Source: Saprospirales bacterium GYS_P2D (GTDB lineage: Bacteria; Bacteroidota; Bacteroidia; Chitinophagales; Saprospiraceae). From it: 64,000 nucleotides of DNA. Every line of letters begins with the position of its first letter. Position 1 is the stretch's first letter. This document shows, piece by piece, positions 1-9,992 of the stretch. Where the stretch lies: assembly GCA_009833045.1 (NCBI GenBank), contig WUUP01000001.1:551586-615585 (forward strand), in the 5' to 3' direction. The notes below the pieces were generated by a model that saw only the letters and a list, made by a program, of their open reading frames with translations, was not told the origin of the DNA and did no database searches. Made by a program: the position numbers and the translations under genes.

Positions 1-2594
1 ATCGTATCACCAGGCTTAAATCCTTCTTCTCCGTCCTGAGGTTCATTTTTACTTTCTTCGACCTTAGGTTTGGCAGATTCTTTTAGCTTGATCGATAGAA
101 TCTTATACTCTCCCAGCTTATTGCCAATGGCTTTCCAGCCTTTGATATCTATGAATTCTGCCAAGTTCAGTGCCTCTTCATGTTTTTCACCACCGACCTT
201 GTAGCTATACTTGACGACTGGTTGATCCACTGATGTAGCGAAATACAGCTTAGATCCATTGGCGTCTGAGATAAACTTGAAGCGCTCTCCTACCGTACTG
301 GTTTCGATGTTGAATCGTTTGACCATCGTCCAGCCCTTCTCGCCTTCATAGTGTACGGCTGACACGACAGAGTCTTTGTCGATCATTCTTACTTCTATGA
401 GGTTATTGACATCGATCTTGCTATCGAGCTCTGGCTCTCGTATCTCGTAGGTACCATTAGAGTAGATCGCCAGTATCTGATGACCGGTATCAAAGGCTCC
501 GAGATAGTCACCACGTTCTTCTTTATTGAGTCGTCCGCTGACTTCATCCATCCAGATCTTCATCGCACCAAGAGTAGACTTCCCTACCTCCAACTGTACG
601 ATCTTCTTGATTGGATATTTAGTCACCACATTTCCTCCAGCTGCTCGCCCCTTGATAGCAAGCTCTCCAAAATCATATTCAAACACTTTTTTCTTAGCAC
701 TACAGCCTGGAGTGAGGGTCACCTGCACAGTCTCTGCTTCTCCATTTGCATATGCTTCGAAGTATAATAATTTTGATTTGCTGCCTCCTTTCATCAGCTC
801 GTAGTCCTTGTTTCGAGTGATCGCTGACACGTTGAATCTTTTAGCCATGGCCCTACCATTTTCGCCATTGACATAGATCATATTATAGGTAGTACGCTCA
901 TCTCCTTTTTTCCATACAGCAGCATGAAGAATACCTTTCCCTACAAACACCTTATCACCTATCTGAGCTACTTGAAAAGTTCCATCCTTCTTAAATACGA
1001 TAATATCATCGATATCTGAGCAATCACAGATATACTCATCTTTCTTGAGGGAAGTCCCGATGAATCCCTCTTTACGATCTATATAAAGTTTTGCATTATT
1101 CGCTACGACCTTAGTAGCAGCTATCGTCTCAAATGACGTAATCTCGGTACGGCGCTCTCTGCCTTTACCATATTTCTCTAAGAGTCGCTCAAAATAAGCT
1201 ATGGCAAAATCTGTAAGATTGGCTAAGTCATACTTTACCTGCTCGAGGTCAGCCAATAGCTTGGCCATAGCCTCCTCATGCTTAAACTTATTGTACTTTG
1301 AGATCCTACGTATACGTATCTCAGTGAGCTTGATGAGATCCTCCTCTGTAATCTCTCTCATGAGCTGGATGCGATCATCACCCTTAGACGGATCATCTGG
1401 TGTAGCGACATACTTTCTGAGTCCTTTATCGATGATCTTCAGTGCCTCTTCAAATGATTCTGCCTCCTCGATATCTCGATAGATACGATTTTCGATGAAA
1501 ATCTTCTCGAGACTGGCCATATGCCATTTTTCTTCGAGCTCACCTTTTTTGATCTCAAGCTCCTGACGGAGAAGTTCTTTGGTATTATTAGTACAGATCT
1601 GGAGGATCTCTTCTACTGTGAGAAAGTGTGGCTTATCATCGATGATCACACAAGCATTAGGAGAGATAGATACTTCACAGTTAGTGAATGCATATAGCGC
1701 ATCCATTGTCACCTCAGGAGACACCCCTGTAGGCAGATCGATCTGGATCTCTACATCACGAGCAGTATTGTCGACGATCTTTTTGATCTTAATAGTTCCC
1801 TTTTCATTTGCCTTGAGCACACTATCGATCATAGAGCCTGTATTGACTCCATAGGGTAGCTCTTTGATGAGAAGGGTCGACTTATCAGCGATTTCAATAC
1901 GAGCACGGACCTTGATCTTTCCACCACGTTTACCTCCATTATATTCTGAGACATCAGCCAGCCCTCCAGTGAGAAAATCTGGATAAAGCTTCACTTTCTT
2001 GCCTTCGAGTAACTTGATAGAAGCTTTGATCAGCTCTATGAAGTTATGCGGCATGATCTTAGTCGAGAGACCTACGGCGATTCCTTCTACCCCTTGAGCT
2101 AAGAGTAATGGAAATTTGATCGGTAGAGTGACAGGCTCTTTATTTCGACCATCATACGAGAGCTGCCACTCGGTAGTCTGATTATTGAATGCTACATCAA
2201 GTGCAAACTTTGTCAACCGAGCCTCGATATATCTTGGTGCCGCCGCAGAATCCCCTGTGCTGATATCTCCCCAGTTACCCTGCGTATCGATCATGAGATC
2301 TTTCTGACCGAGATTGACCATAGCGTCACCGATAGCGGCATCCCCATGTGGGTGATACTGCATCGTGTGTCCTATGATGTTGGCCACCTTGTGAAAACGA
2401 CCATCATCCTTCTCTCGGAGACTATAAAGTATACGTCGCTGTACAGGCTTGAGTCCATCTTCGACCGCTGGTACGGCCCGCTCTAATATCACATACGAAG
2501 CATAATCCAAGAAGTACTCCTCGTACATCCCGTCGAGACTGATGATCTTGTCATCTTCTTCAGCTGATTCTATATTCTCCAGTTCGTCGCTCAT
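1..2594 (-). CDS. parC: DNA topoisomerase IV subunit A (3' end outside window)
   Basis: Type IIA topoisomerase A subunit, which breaks and rejoins DNA while the ParE/GyrB-type partner supplies ATP hydrolysis. Translating the minus strand from the ATG at 2594 gives an open frame to the window edge (about 864 residues, C-terminus missing). The N-terminus has the motif ASYVILERAVP and a QYHPHGDAAIGDAM stretch. The catalytic tyrosine lies in AAPRYIE at residue 122, the same number as in E. coli GyrA. The breakage-reunion domain fills roughly residues 20-480, followed by a coiled segment and a beta-pinwheel-like C-terminal region. I call ParC rather than GyrA because the sequence resembles the GyrA/ParC form usual in Bacteroidota topoisomerase IV and I see no gyrase box in the visible part; that choice is less certain than the family. 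The start has no competing upstream ATG. Confidence 0.9.
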   Translation of the reverse strand, partial: MSDELENIESAEEDDKIISLDGMYEEYFLDYASYVILERAVPAVEDGLKPVQRRILYSLREKDDGRFHKVANIIGHTMQYHPHGDAAIGDAMVNLGQKDLMIDTQGNWGDISTGDSAAAPRYIEARLTKFALDVAFNNQTTEWQLSYDGRNKEPVTLPIKFPLLLAQGVEGIAVGLSTKIMPHNFIELIKASIKLLEGKKVKLYPDFLTGGLADVSEYNGGKRGGKIKVRARIEIADKSTLLIKELPYGVNTGSMIDSVLKANEKGTIKIKKIVDNTARDVEIQIDLPTGVSPEVTMDALYAFTNCEVSISPNACVIIDDKPHFLTVEEILQICTNNTKELLRQELEIKKGELEEKWHMASLEKIFIENRIYRDIEEAESFEEALKIIDKGLRKYVATPDDPSKGDDRIQLMREITEEDLIKLTEIRIRRISKYNKFKHEEAMAKLLADLEQVKYDLANLTDFAIAYFERLLEKYGKGRERRTEITSFETIAATKVVANNAKLYIDRKEGFIGTSLKKDEYICDCSDIDDIIVFKKDGTFQVAQIGDKVFVGKGILHAAVWKKGDERTTYNMIYVNGENGRAMAKRFNVSAITRNKDYELMKGGSKSKLLYFEAYANGEAETVQVTLTPGCSAKKKVFEYDFGELAIKGRAAGGNVVTKYPIKKIVQLEVGKSTLGAMKIWMDEVSGRLNKEERGDYLGAFDTGHQILAIYSNGTYEIREPELDSKIDVNNLIEVRMIDKDSVVSAVHYEGEKGWTMVKRFNIETSTVGERFKFISDANGSKLYFATSVDQPVVKYSYKVGGEKHEEALNLAEFIDIKGWKAIGNKLGEYKILSIKLKESAKPKVEESKNEPQDGEEGFKPGDT

Positions 2595-2750
2595 CTTATC
2601 TGATTATCACGCAAAAATACATAATTGAAAAAGACTATGTGAATACTACTATATAGATGAGCATCACAAAAACCTCATTTGTGGGTATAGCTTAACACTT
2701 TCAAAAACGTTAAACTTGTAGAATTATTTATCAATCAAAATTTTACCAAA

Positions 2751-3215
2751 ATGTCCAAATTATTATTTCAATCTATTTTGATCTTATGCTTAGGGATGTT
2801 CATGCTCACCTCATGTGGTGACGATGACGATGCGACAGTAGAAGACCTGAGCGGAACCTATGTAGGTACTAAGATAGAGCTCAAAAACTGTAACGACCCT
2901 GAAGAAAATATCAACTACTCTGGCAACACAGCAGACGGAATATGCTATGAGGAGGACGGCCTGACCGGATGTATTCTTTTAGAAATGACATTCTCAAATG
3001 GCACTTATACAACTACATACACTGTTGATCTCGCAGGATTCACGTTTTCTTCTACTGACACTGGCACTTATGATCCAGATAGTGGCGCAGACGAACTCTG
3101 TGTGGATGGCAACTGTGGTGAAATCGAAATCAGAAATGGTGGAGATAAGATCATTTTCACTGGCCAAGATCCAGATACTGGATGTGATGCTTTATTCGAG
3201 CTCGAGAAAAAATAA
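2751..3215 (+). CDS. Small secreted lipoprotein of unknown function
   Basis: A 154-residue protein with a type II signal peptide: a hydrophobic stretch ending in the lipobox LTSC, with the lipid-bearing Cys at residue 22, followed by an Asp run (GDDDD). The Asp run would fit a surface-exposed lipoprotein signal in Bacteroidota, which is an inference. The mature part begins LSGTYVGTK and is rich in beta-forming residues and cysteines, resembling the small lipocalin-like lipoproteins of this phylum, but I cannot name a family. It stands alone between the divergent parC and the next gene and has its own terminator at 3245-3272. Confidence 0.75.
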   Translation: MSKLLFQSILILCLGMFMLTSCGDDDDATVEDLSGTYVGTKIELKNCNDPEENINYSGNTADGICYEEDGLTGCILLEMTFSNGTYTTTYTVDLAGFTFSSTDTGTYDPDSGADELCVDGNCGEIEIRNGGDKIIFTGQDPDTGCDALFELEKK

Positions 3216-3244
3216 TCTCCTTTAAAAAATCTAATCAAAATCAT

Positions 3245-3272
3245 AAAAGCCGATCTGACGATTGGCTTTTTT
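3245..3272 (+). terminator. Rho-independent terminator after the lipoprotein gene
   Basis: An 11-bp stem (AAAAGCCGATC paired with GATTGGCTTTT, one G:T pair) closes a TGAC loop and runs into a T tract. It lies 30 bases past the stop codon at 3215. Confidence 0.85.
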
Positions 3273-3296
3273 CGTTTTATGACGCATATTTAGAAG

Positions 3297-4541
3297 ATGA
3301 GCTTAGATCGGCGATTTTTTCTAAAGACACTTGGCGTCAGCGGTAGCGTCCTATCAGGTATCACCAATGATCACATACTCAGGATACGAGACTCTCATGG
3401 TAGTATTGACTGGGCAGAAGTCAGAGCGTTATTTCCTATTAGCCAATGGGAAAAAATCCACTTCAATAGCGGTAGCGCTGGTGTCATGCCGACTCCTGTC
3501 CAAGAGCACCTATTTGACCTGATCAGACACATGAATGGCGTAGCTCCCTATGAGGCTTGGAGCCAATGGCAGAAGATCAGGAAAAGTAATATCTCTCGAC
3601 TCGCAGCAATGATCCAAGCCGATCCTGAAGAGCTCACTATCGTGCGCAATACGACAGAGGCTCTTAATATGATCATCTATGGCCTGCCTCTCACACCCGA
3701 CGATGAGATCATCTACTCTAATAATATCTATCCATTCGCTAAAAATGCATGGGACAATAGAGCTGTCCGAGAAAGCTTCAAAAGCAAAGAAGTCAGCTAT
3801 ACTCTCCCAATGTCAGATGACGAAATAGTGAGCGTTTATCGACAAGCTATCACTCCAGCGACTAAGTATATCCATATCACTCACATGACTCATCGAGAGG
3901 GCCATATCATGCCCATCGGACAGATCGCTGATCTGGCTGCAGAGCATAATATCGAGCTAATCATAGATGGTGCTCATGCAATAGGACAGATAGATGTCTC
4001 GGTAGCTCATGAGGCCATCTGCTACTATGCGAGCAGCCTGCACAAGTGGCTTAATGCACCTCATGGATCTGGCCTACTCTATGTCCAAAAGGATAAAATA
4101 AAGACACTGCAAAATCACCCTTCGTCATATCCTCAGATGCAGTCAAGTATAGATAAGTATGAGCATATCGGCACTCGAGCATTTCATCAAGAGATAGGTA
4201 TTAGTGCAGCATTAGATTTTCATGAGGATATCGGTTTTACCAATAAAAAAGCACGCCTACAGGAGCTCAAACACTACTGGACCAATCAAATGAAGGATAT
4301 ACCGGGAGTGACTTTTCACACAGATCTATCTGATGATAAAAGCTGCGCTATCACGACTCTTTCATTAGATAGCATGAGTGGTCATGTATTAGCTAAGAGA
4401 CTCGATCAAGAGTATGACATCCATGCCAAGGTAGTCGGTAGCACTTGGGGTCAAGGAATTCGCATCAGCGTTAATATTTTTACTTCTTTTGCAGAATTGG
4501 ATAGATTAGCCCAAGCATTGACCGCACTGGCGACAGAATAG
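3297..4541 (+). CDS. Class V aminotransferase-fold PLP enzyme with Tat-like signal
   Basis: A 414-residue PLP enzyme of the class V aminotransferase/cysteine desulfurase fold, closest in style to isopenicillin-N-epimerase-like proteins. The N-terminus carries a twin-arginine-like motif (RRFFLK at residues 5-10) and a hydrophobic stretch, so export by Tat is likely. The cofactor-binding Asp is in IIDGAHA (Asp224), and the Schiff-base Lys is Lys250 in SSLHKW. Thr119-Thr120 in RNTTEAL fits the phosphate-binding position. No desulfurase cysteine loop is evident, and the substrate is unknown. It is followed after 3 bases by the VanZ-like gene, so the two are probably co-transcribed. Confidence 0.85.
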   Translation: MSLDRRFFLKTLGVSGSVLSGITNDHILRIRDSHGSIDWAEVRALFPISQWEKIHFNSGSAGVMPTPVQEHLFDLIRHMNGVAPYEAWSQWQKIRKSNISRLAAMIQADPEELTIVRNTTEALNMIIYGLPLTPDDEIIYSNNIYPFAKNAWDNRAVRESFKSKEVSYTLPMSDDEIVSVYRQAITPATKYIHITHMTHREGHIMPIGQIADLAAEHNIELIIDGAHAIGQIDVSVAHEAICYYASSLHKWLNAPHGSGLLYVQKDKIKTLQNHPSSYPQMQSSIDKYEHIGTRAFHQEIGISAALDFHEDIGFTNKKARLQELKHYWTNQMKDIPGVTFHTDLSDDKSCAITTLSLDSMSGHVLAKRLDQEYDIHAKVVGSTWGQGIRISVNIFTSFAELDRLAQALTALATE

Positions 4542-4544
4542 CAT

Positions 4545-5354
4545 ATGAATCGAATCATCAAGTGGCTCTCAGAGCATAAGATCATCAACTTCATACTCTT
4601 ACTCGGCTACTACATAGCAGTAGTACTACCACATAAGAGTTTTGGTAGATTTTTAAATCAAAAAGTATTCAAGGGGATCACCCGAGCTGAGTACAATCAG
4701 ATGGTTCTAATGGGCGCTTTAGTCGCTTTAGGAGGCTTTGCCGCATGGTTTTATTACAATAGCCGTAGCCATGCTAAGCGAAAGTGGCTCTATGGCTACT
4801 TAGGATTGAATGTGCTGTTTGCCTTTCTGATCATGAGCTTTTTATTCGTGATTAATATTGAGGTCGTGCACTTTCCGCAGTATGCCCTTTTTGCGATTTT
4901 GGTTTTCCCCCTTTTGGGAAATTACCAACAGGCACTGATTTGGACCATATTCGCAGGAGCGCTTGATGAGGCGCATCAGTACTTCTACTTGGCACCGAAA
5001 GACACATTCTATTACGACTTTAACGATGTCGTGACTAATCTCGTAGGCGCTGTGTTTGGTCTCTTATTCATCTGGAGTTTTTCTATCAAAGAATGGCGCA
5101 CCCCTCGATTTATCCAATCAACTGGCTTTATGGCTATCTGCGTGCTTGTTTTGATGGTAGTATTAGCATGCTTATCGGGAGTGCTGAACATCTATCCATC
5201 TGAGGACACCAGCTATCAGCTATTGCGCAGATGGCCAGAGTCATTTTGGAGTACAGTACCACCTCAGGTCACCTATCATATCATGCGACCTTTGGAGGGT
5301 ACAGTAGCTACCATACTGATGACGTTAGTGTTCTTTAGAATAGGTAAAGAATAG
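4545..5354 (+). CDS. VanZ-like integral membrane protein
   Basis: A 269-residue membrane protein with about six or seven hydrophobic segments. The middle holds the VanZ-like signature region GALDEAHQYFYLAPKDTFYYD followed by DVVTNLVGAVFGL, that is an acidic EAxQ motif and an NxxG motif between membrane helices. VanZ itself gives low-level teicoplanin resistance, but most family members have no known role. It starts 3 bases after the aminotransferase stop, so translational coupling is likely. The start ATG at 4545 is the first in frame. Confidence 0.75.
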   Translation: MNRIIKWLSEHKIINFILLLGYYIAVVLPHKSFGRFLNQKVFKGITRAEYNQMVLMGALVALGGFAAWFYYNSRSHAKRKWLYGYLGLNVLFAFLIMSFLFVINIEVVHFPQYALFAILVFPLLGNYQQALIWTIFAGALDEAHQYFYLAPKDTFYYDFNDVVTNLVGAVFGLLFIWSFSIKEWRTPRFIQSTGFMAICVLVLMVVLACLSGVLNIYPSEDTSYQLLRRWPESFWSTVPPQVTYHIMRPLEGTVATILMTLVFFRIGKE

Positions 5355-5412
5355 ACTGATTCTACTCATAAAAACCATATATTCAAGTCATTTTTTAAGC
5401 TTTGATCAACAT

Positions 5413-7938
5413 ATGAAATCAATATTTACCCTTCTGATATCCGGCTTCATGATCTGTCAGGCGGCAGCTCAACTTCTATCACCAGATGAGTTTTTACCAC
5501 ATAATATTGGAGAAGAGTTCACTCATCACTATATGCTCGTCGATTACTTTGAGCACCTAGCAGAGGAAAGCCCACTGGTCAAGATCGTACCATATGGTAT
5601 GACTAATGAGGATCGCCCACTTTTCGTAGCGATCGTCACCTCAGAAGCTAATCATGCTAAACTGGAAGAGATCAGACTCAACAACCTAAAAATGGCGGGC
5701 ATCGTTGAGGGAGATGTTGATCCGAGCTTAGAAAGAGCCTTAGTCTGGCTATCATTCAGCGTACATGGCAATGAGGCCGCAGGGTCCGAGAGTTCTCATG
5801 AAGTCATATACGAACTCGCCAAGCCCTCTAATACCGAAACAAAAGCTTGGCTCGAAAACACAGTCGTGATCATAGATCCATCCATTAATCCCGATGGATA
5901 CTCTCGATATACACACTGGGTAAAGGGCACCGCCTCAGCATATAATAATCCTGACATCAACGACATCGAACACAACGAACCATGGCCTGGTGGCAGAACT
6001 AATCACTATCTATTCGATCTCAATCGTGACTGGGCATGGCAGACACAGATCGAAAGTCAGCAGCGCATGGAGCTGTATAATGACTGGCTACCACATGTAC
6101 ATGCTGACCTCCATGAGATGGGCCATGAGAGCCCTTATTATTTCGCACCAGCGGCAAAGCCCTATCATAAATTTATCACCGAGTGGCAGCGAGACTTTCA
6201 GGTCACTATTGGTAAAAACCATGCTAAGTACTTCGATGGAGAGGGATGGTTATACTTCACTAAAGAAGTCTTTGACCTATTCTATCCAAGCTATGGAGAT
6301 ACCTACCCTACCTACTCAGGAGCGATCGGCATGACCTATGAGCAGGGCGGTAGTCGTGTAGGGGGCCGTGGAGTACAGCTCTCAAACGGCGAGACCTTAA
6401 CGCTACGTGATCGAGTCGATCATCATCGTACTACCGCACTCAGTACCGTGGAGATCTCACACATTCATCAAGATGAGCTCATTTCACAGTTTAAAGATTT
6501 TTATCAAAAGAGTGCTGCTGACCCTATCGGCAATTATAACAGCTACATCATCAAAAAAGATAAATCGGGAGAGCGTATCAAGGCTCTGGCTAAGCTACTC
6601 GATCGACAAGATATCCGCTACGGCACGGTCTCATCGACTAAAAGAGGGACTGGCCTCGACTACTACGACCTACAAAATAAAAGCTACTCTGCCGAGCCGG
6701 GAGACATGATCATCTCGGCGATGCAGCCAAAGTCTGTGCTCACTCAGATCCTATTTGACCCTGAGAGCGAGCTCGAGGACAGTGTGACTTATGACATCAC
6801 TGCTTGGTCACTGCCTTATGCCTATGGCCTCCAGGCTTATGCCAGCGAAGGAAAAATGAGTCCCGACAAAGAACTCATCTTTGCTAAAGAAGCAAACGCT
6901 ATCACAGAGGCGTATGCCTACATGATTCCATGGCAGGATCTTGAGTCTGTCAAAGCTGCTGCGATACTCAGCAAGTATGGCATATCATACCGTACACTTC
7001 CTACAGAAGGGAAATATGAAGAAGGCACCTTCGCTGCAGGTACAGTAGTGATCACCAAAGCAGACAATCGCTCGATCACTGCTGATATGATGAATGCCAT
7101 CGAAGAAATCAACTCCACTACAGGAGCAAGTATTGAGAGTATTGCTTCGGGATTTGCCATATCAGGACCAGACCTCGGTAGTAATCGAGTAGATCTCATG
7201 TCCGCACCTAAGGTACTCACCATACTCGGAGATGGCGTGAGCAATTTGTCATTTGGACAGGTGAAATGGTACTTTGATCAAGTACTTCGGTATCCACTGA
7301 CCATGGTAGATATCGATAAATTGGGCCGAGTAGATCTCGATCAGTATAATACTATTATACTCCCAGACGGCTGGTACTCGATCCCACAAATGGATGAGAT
7401 CACAGACTGGGTCAGGGGCGGCGGCAAGCTCATCGCTATTGGAAATCCAACCCGCCAACTATCACAAAGTGATAGCTATGCACTCACAGAGTATGCCACA
7501 TCAGAAGAACAAAGTGCAGAAGAGTCTGCTAACAAAAAAGCGGATCTCCTCGCCAGATATAATCACTACTCCGAGGCAGAGCGAGCGTCTATCAGCCACT
7601 ATGTGCCAGGAGCTATATTCAGACTTATCGTAGATCCCACGCACCCATTAGGATTTGGGCTCGGAGAGCGCTACTTCTCCCTACGCACGAGTAGTATCCA
7701 CTATCCACTAATCATAGATCAAGAAAATGTCATCTACCATCCCAAAGGAGAAGCCAATGAACCTATCTTAGGGTTCGCTGGCAGTAAGATCACTGAGAAG
7801 CTACACGATTCTGTAGCTTTCGCTGTAGAAAGTAAAGGAAGTGGTAAAGTAATCTACATGGTGGATAATCCACTATTTAGAGGATTTTGGTATAATGGAT
7901 TATTCCTCATGGGGAATGCTTTATTTCAGGTGGATTAG
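5413..7938 (+). CDS. Secreted M14-family zinc carboxypeptidase-like protein
   Basis: An 841-residue exported protein with a signal peptide (about residues 1-19, ending QAAAQ). The first half is an M14 metallopeptidase domain. The zinc motif HxxE is in SVHGNEAAGSES (His118, Glu121), followed by SINPDGYSRY, FDLNRDWAW and HADLHEMGHES, which would supply the third zinc ligand. MTYEQGG holds a candidate catalytic Glu. The C-terminal half has a flavodoxin/glutamine-amidotransferase-like segment (ILPDGWYS, WVRGGGKLIAIG), a common combination in Bacteroidota M14 proteins. Substrate and endo- versus exopeptidase mode cannot be told. No C-terminal T9SS domain is visible, so periplasmic or outer-membrane-associated location is as likely as secretion. 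Confidence 0.88.
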   Translation: MKSIFTLLISGFMICQAAAQLLSPDEFLPHNIGEEFTHHYMLVDYFEHLAEESPLVKIVPYGMTNEDRPLFVAIVTSEANHAKLEEIRLNNLKMAGIVEGDVDPSLERALVWLSFSVHGNEAAGSESSHEVIYELAKPSNTETKAWLENTVVIIDPSINPDGYSRYTHWVKGTASAYNNPDINDIEHNEPWPGGRTNHYLFDLNRDWAWQTQIESQQRMELYNDWLPHVHADLHEMGHESPYYFAPAAKPYHKFITEWQRDFQVTIGKNHAKYFDGEGWLYFTKEVFDLFYPSYGDTYPTYSGAIGMTYEQGGSRVGGRGVQLSNGETLTLRDRVDHHRTTALSTVEISHIHQDELISQFKDFYQKSAADPIGNYNSYIIKKDKSGERIKALAKLLDRQDIRYGTVSSTKRGTGLDYYDLQNKSYSAEPGDMIISAMQPKSVLTQILFDPESELEDSVTYDITAWSLPYAYGLQAYASEGKMSPDKELIFAKEANAITEAYAYMIPWQDLESVKAAAILSKYGISYRTLPTEGKYEEGTFAAGTVVITKADNRSITADMMNAIEEINSTTGASIESIASGFAISGPDLGSNRVDLMSAPKVLTILGDGVSNLSFGQVKWYFDQVLRYPLTMVDIDKLGRVDLDQYNTIILPDGWYSIPQMDEITDWVRGGGKLIAIGNPTRQLSQSDSYALTEYATSEEQSAEESANKKADLLARYNHYSEAERASISHYVPGAIFRLIVDPTHPLGFGLGERYFSLRTSSIHYPLIIDQENVIYHPKGEANEPILGFAGSKITEKLHDSVAFAVESKGSGKVIYMVDNPLFRGFWYNGLFLMGNALFQVD

Positions 7939-8300
7939 GTAATAAGTAATTAAATTATTTCTTAATCCCCTATTCACAAGTTACTTTAAGAATAAATCAG
8001 GTGCTTCGATAAATTAGTCTGAAGTTACCAAGCCCAATAATCTGATATGCGAACTTTAGAAAGAATTATTGATTTGATCTCAAATTATACGGCCTACTAA
8101 ATGGTAAATAATATTCAGAGAACTTTCTAAAAGCGAAAAGAATATATAAAGCCAATCTATATTTGACCTATGCAAAGATTATTTGTTCATTCTTCTAACT
8201 ATTCGCAGAAGTATATGGGTCAAACCGAAAAAACTATTCGCCTTACAAAAAATTGGTAAAGTTGCTATAGTTCATTTTTGGCTTATTAAGATATACGCTA
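7939..8300. other. AT-rich intergenic stretch with nothing recognisable
   Basis: This 362-base gap lies between the ends of two convergent genes. I see no open frame of note, no hairpin followed by a T run, and no repeat. Confidence 0.6.
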
Positions 8301-9953
8301 TTACCTAACCAATACCATCTTTTTTGTCTCTAAGACTTCTTTATTCTTAATCAATTGATAAAAATAGGTCCCGCTTTCTTTAGAAGAGAAATCCAATTCT
8401 AATGCGTTGCTTCCAACTTGGATATTACTTAATTCATACGTCTTAATTTCCTCTCCATTTCGCCCAAGAATACGTAGAGAATAGATCTCATTATTATCTA
8501 TTTCTTGAATAGTGACATTCACTATTGTCTTTCCATCAAATGGATTAGGAATGTTTTGAGATAAATTAGACTCAACTAACTGGTCATTCTCAAGACTAAA
8601 TATTTCTCTGGAAGAGAGCAAATCCTCCAATACCTCCATGCGATCAATAAGTGCATCAATTTTATCATTAAGAGACTGTATTTCGTAATCTCTCGCTTGC
8701 AATGCCTTTTCCAATTTTCTTTCTTCTTCTTTATCATCGAAGAAAGAATTTGCTCCAAGCGGGACCTCTACTATATCTCCATCGGCTTCTACTCCTAGTA
8801 GGTATGTTTGTACACCTCCTCGTGCGCCCGTACCAAACTCTTGTAATCTGATAGTTCCTTCTGCAATATCTAAAGACTGTCCAGGTTCACTTGTATTTAA
8901 CCCAACGCGCTTGCGTCTATCAATAGTTAATACATCTGATAACACCCCGGCCTCACCTGTTTTAAAAACAAATCGACCATTTCTTCTACTATCATCTGTT
9001 TCTACTGATAACCGTGCGATCATCTCATCTGCTATAACATTATCATTTCGAAATGACAAGTCAAACATTGCAACATTTCCAGACCCTATGGAAGCGTCAT
9101 AGCGCATATCAATAGATGATATAGATTGATAATTGAGCGGGTGATTGTTAAGAGATATCGTTCTTTCACCTGTTAAAGCGCCATCAGAATTGTAGATATT
9201 TTGGCCGACTCCATCTGCCAAATCAACCTCGACCACATCACCATCTGCCTCTACTCCTAAAAGATAGGCTGCAGTACCTGATTCATTTCCAGCTCCATAT
9301 CTGGACATCTTGACACCACCATCATTTGTGATCTCTATAGAGCTCTCTGGCGCTCCAGGTCTAATCCTAAATGATAACCTACTCCCATTCGTAATATCTC
9401 TAACAAAGAAATTAGCTTCGTTCCCTGCTACATCCCAAGTCTGCGGTGTGAAACCATCACTACCATCTTGCTCCAATCTTAAGGTAGGTGTATTACCTTC
9501 GACTATATGAAGATCTACTACAGGGTTTGCAGTTTTTATACCAACATCACCATCTGATTCAACATAAAGCGCATTTGCAGGGGCTCCTGCTTCAACTCGA
9601 AAAGGCATTCTTCCTGCATCACTATCTTCTATACCGAAATAACTAGCGCCTCCATTGCCAGTATCATTTATTACTATTCTCCAGTCATTTGTAGGAAAGC
9701 TTGCCGAATTACTGGTATCATTGAAATGAATCCTCAGGTTATTTTCTTTAAGTCTTTGTGTATCAAATCCGAAAGACTCACCGTTCACACAATCAAAACC
9801 TACACATTCGCTACCTTGTACTACAAGATCTTGGGCTATAACTTGTGCTTTATCTAAAATCGGCTTATCCGCATCGGGTTGAGCGTAAATTATAAAGGAT
9901 AAAAGAAAGAATACACTTGTAAACGCTGATTGCTTTGAAGTACAGTTTTTCAT
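8301..9953 (-). CDS. T9SS-exported tail-fibre-like surface protein (type A sorting domain)
   Basis: A 550-residue exported protein. Residues 1-25 are a signal peptide. The body contains beta-rich segments similar to tail-fibre or trimeric adhesin-like proteins (DLHIVEGNTPTLRLEQDG; RIRPGAPESSIEI) and two copies of a short module reading YLLGVEADGD followed by V/I-VEV. A heptad-rich region around residues 415-450 (EERKLEKALQARDYEIQSL) predicts a coiled coil, probably trimerising. The last 80 or so residues (QNIPNPFDGKT, then YSLRILGRNGEEI and SGTYFYQLIKN, ending KKMVLVR) match the T9SS type A sorting domain, which is cleaved on export in characterised systems. Ligand unknown. The layout resembles S74-peptidase fibre proteins, with the sorting domain in place of the chaperone. 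Confidence 0.85.
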   Translation of the reverse strand: MKNCTSKQSAFTSVFFLLSFIIYAQPDADKPILDKAQVIAQDLVVQGSECVGFDCVNGESFGFDTQRLKENNLRIHFNDTSNSASFPTNDWRIVINDTGNGGASYFGIEDSDAGRMPFRVEAGAPANALYVESDGDVGIKTANPVVDLHIVEGNTPTLRLEQDGSDGFTPQTWDVAGNEANFFVRDITNGSRLSFRIRPGAPESSIEITNDGGVKMSRYGAGNESGTAAYLLGVEADGDVVEVDLADGVGQNIYNSDGALTGERTISLNNHPLNYQSISSIDMRYDASIGSGNVAMFDLSFRNDNVIADEMIARLSVETDDSRRNGRFVFKTGEAGVLSDVLTIDRRKRVGLNTSEPGQSLDIAEGTIRLQEFGTGARGGVQTYLLGVEADGDIVEVPLGANSFFDDKEEERKLEKALQARDYEIQSLNDKIDALIDRMEVLEDLLSSREIFSLENDQLVESNLSQNIPNPFDGKTIVNVTIQEIDNNEIYSLRILGRNGEEIKTYELSNIQVGSNALELDFSSKESGTYFYQLIKNKEVLETKKMVLVR

Positions 9954-9992
9954 TTTTGATTTATTTATTGGTTAGTGGTCCTTGACATAAAG

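Noticed and set aside
1201-1854. Plus-strand frames opposite parC
   Set aside because: Antisense to a conserved topoisomerase frame and without recognisable protein sequence.
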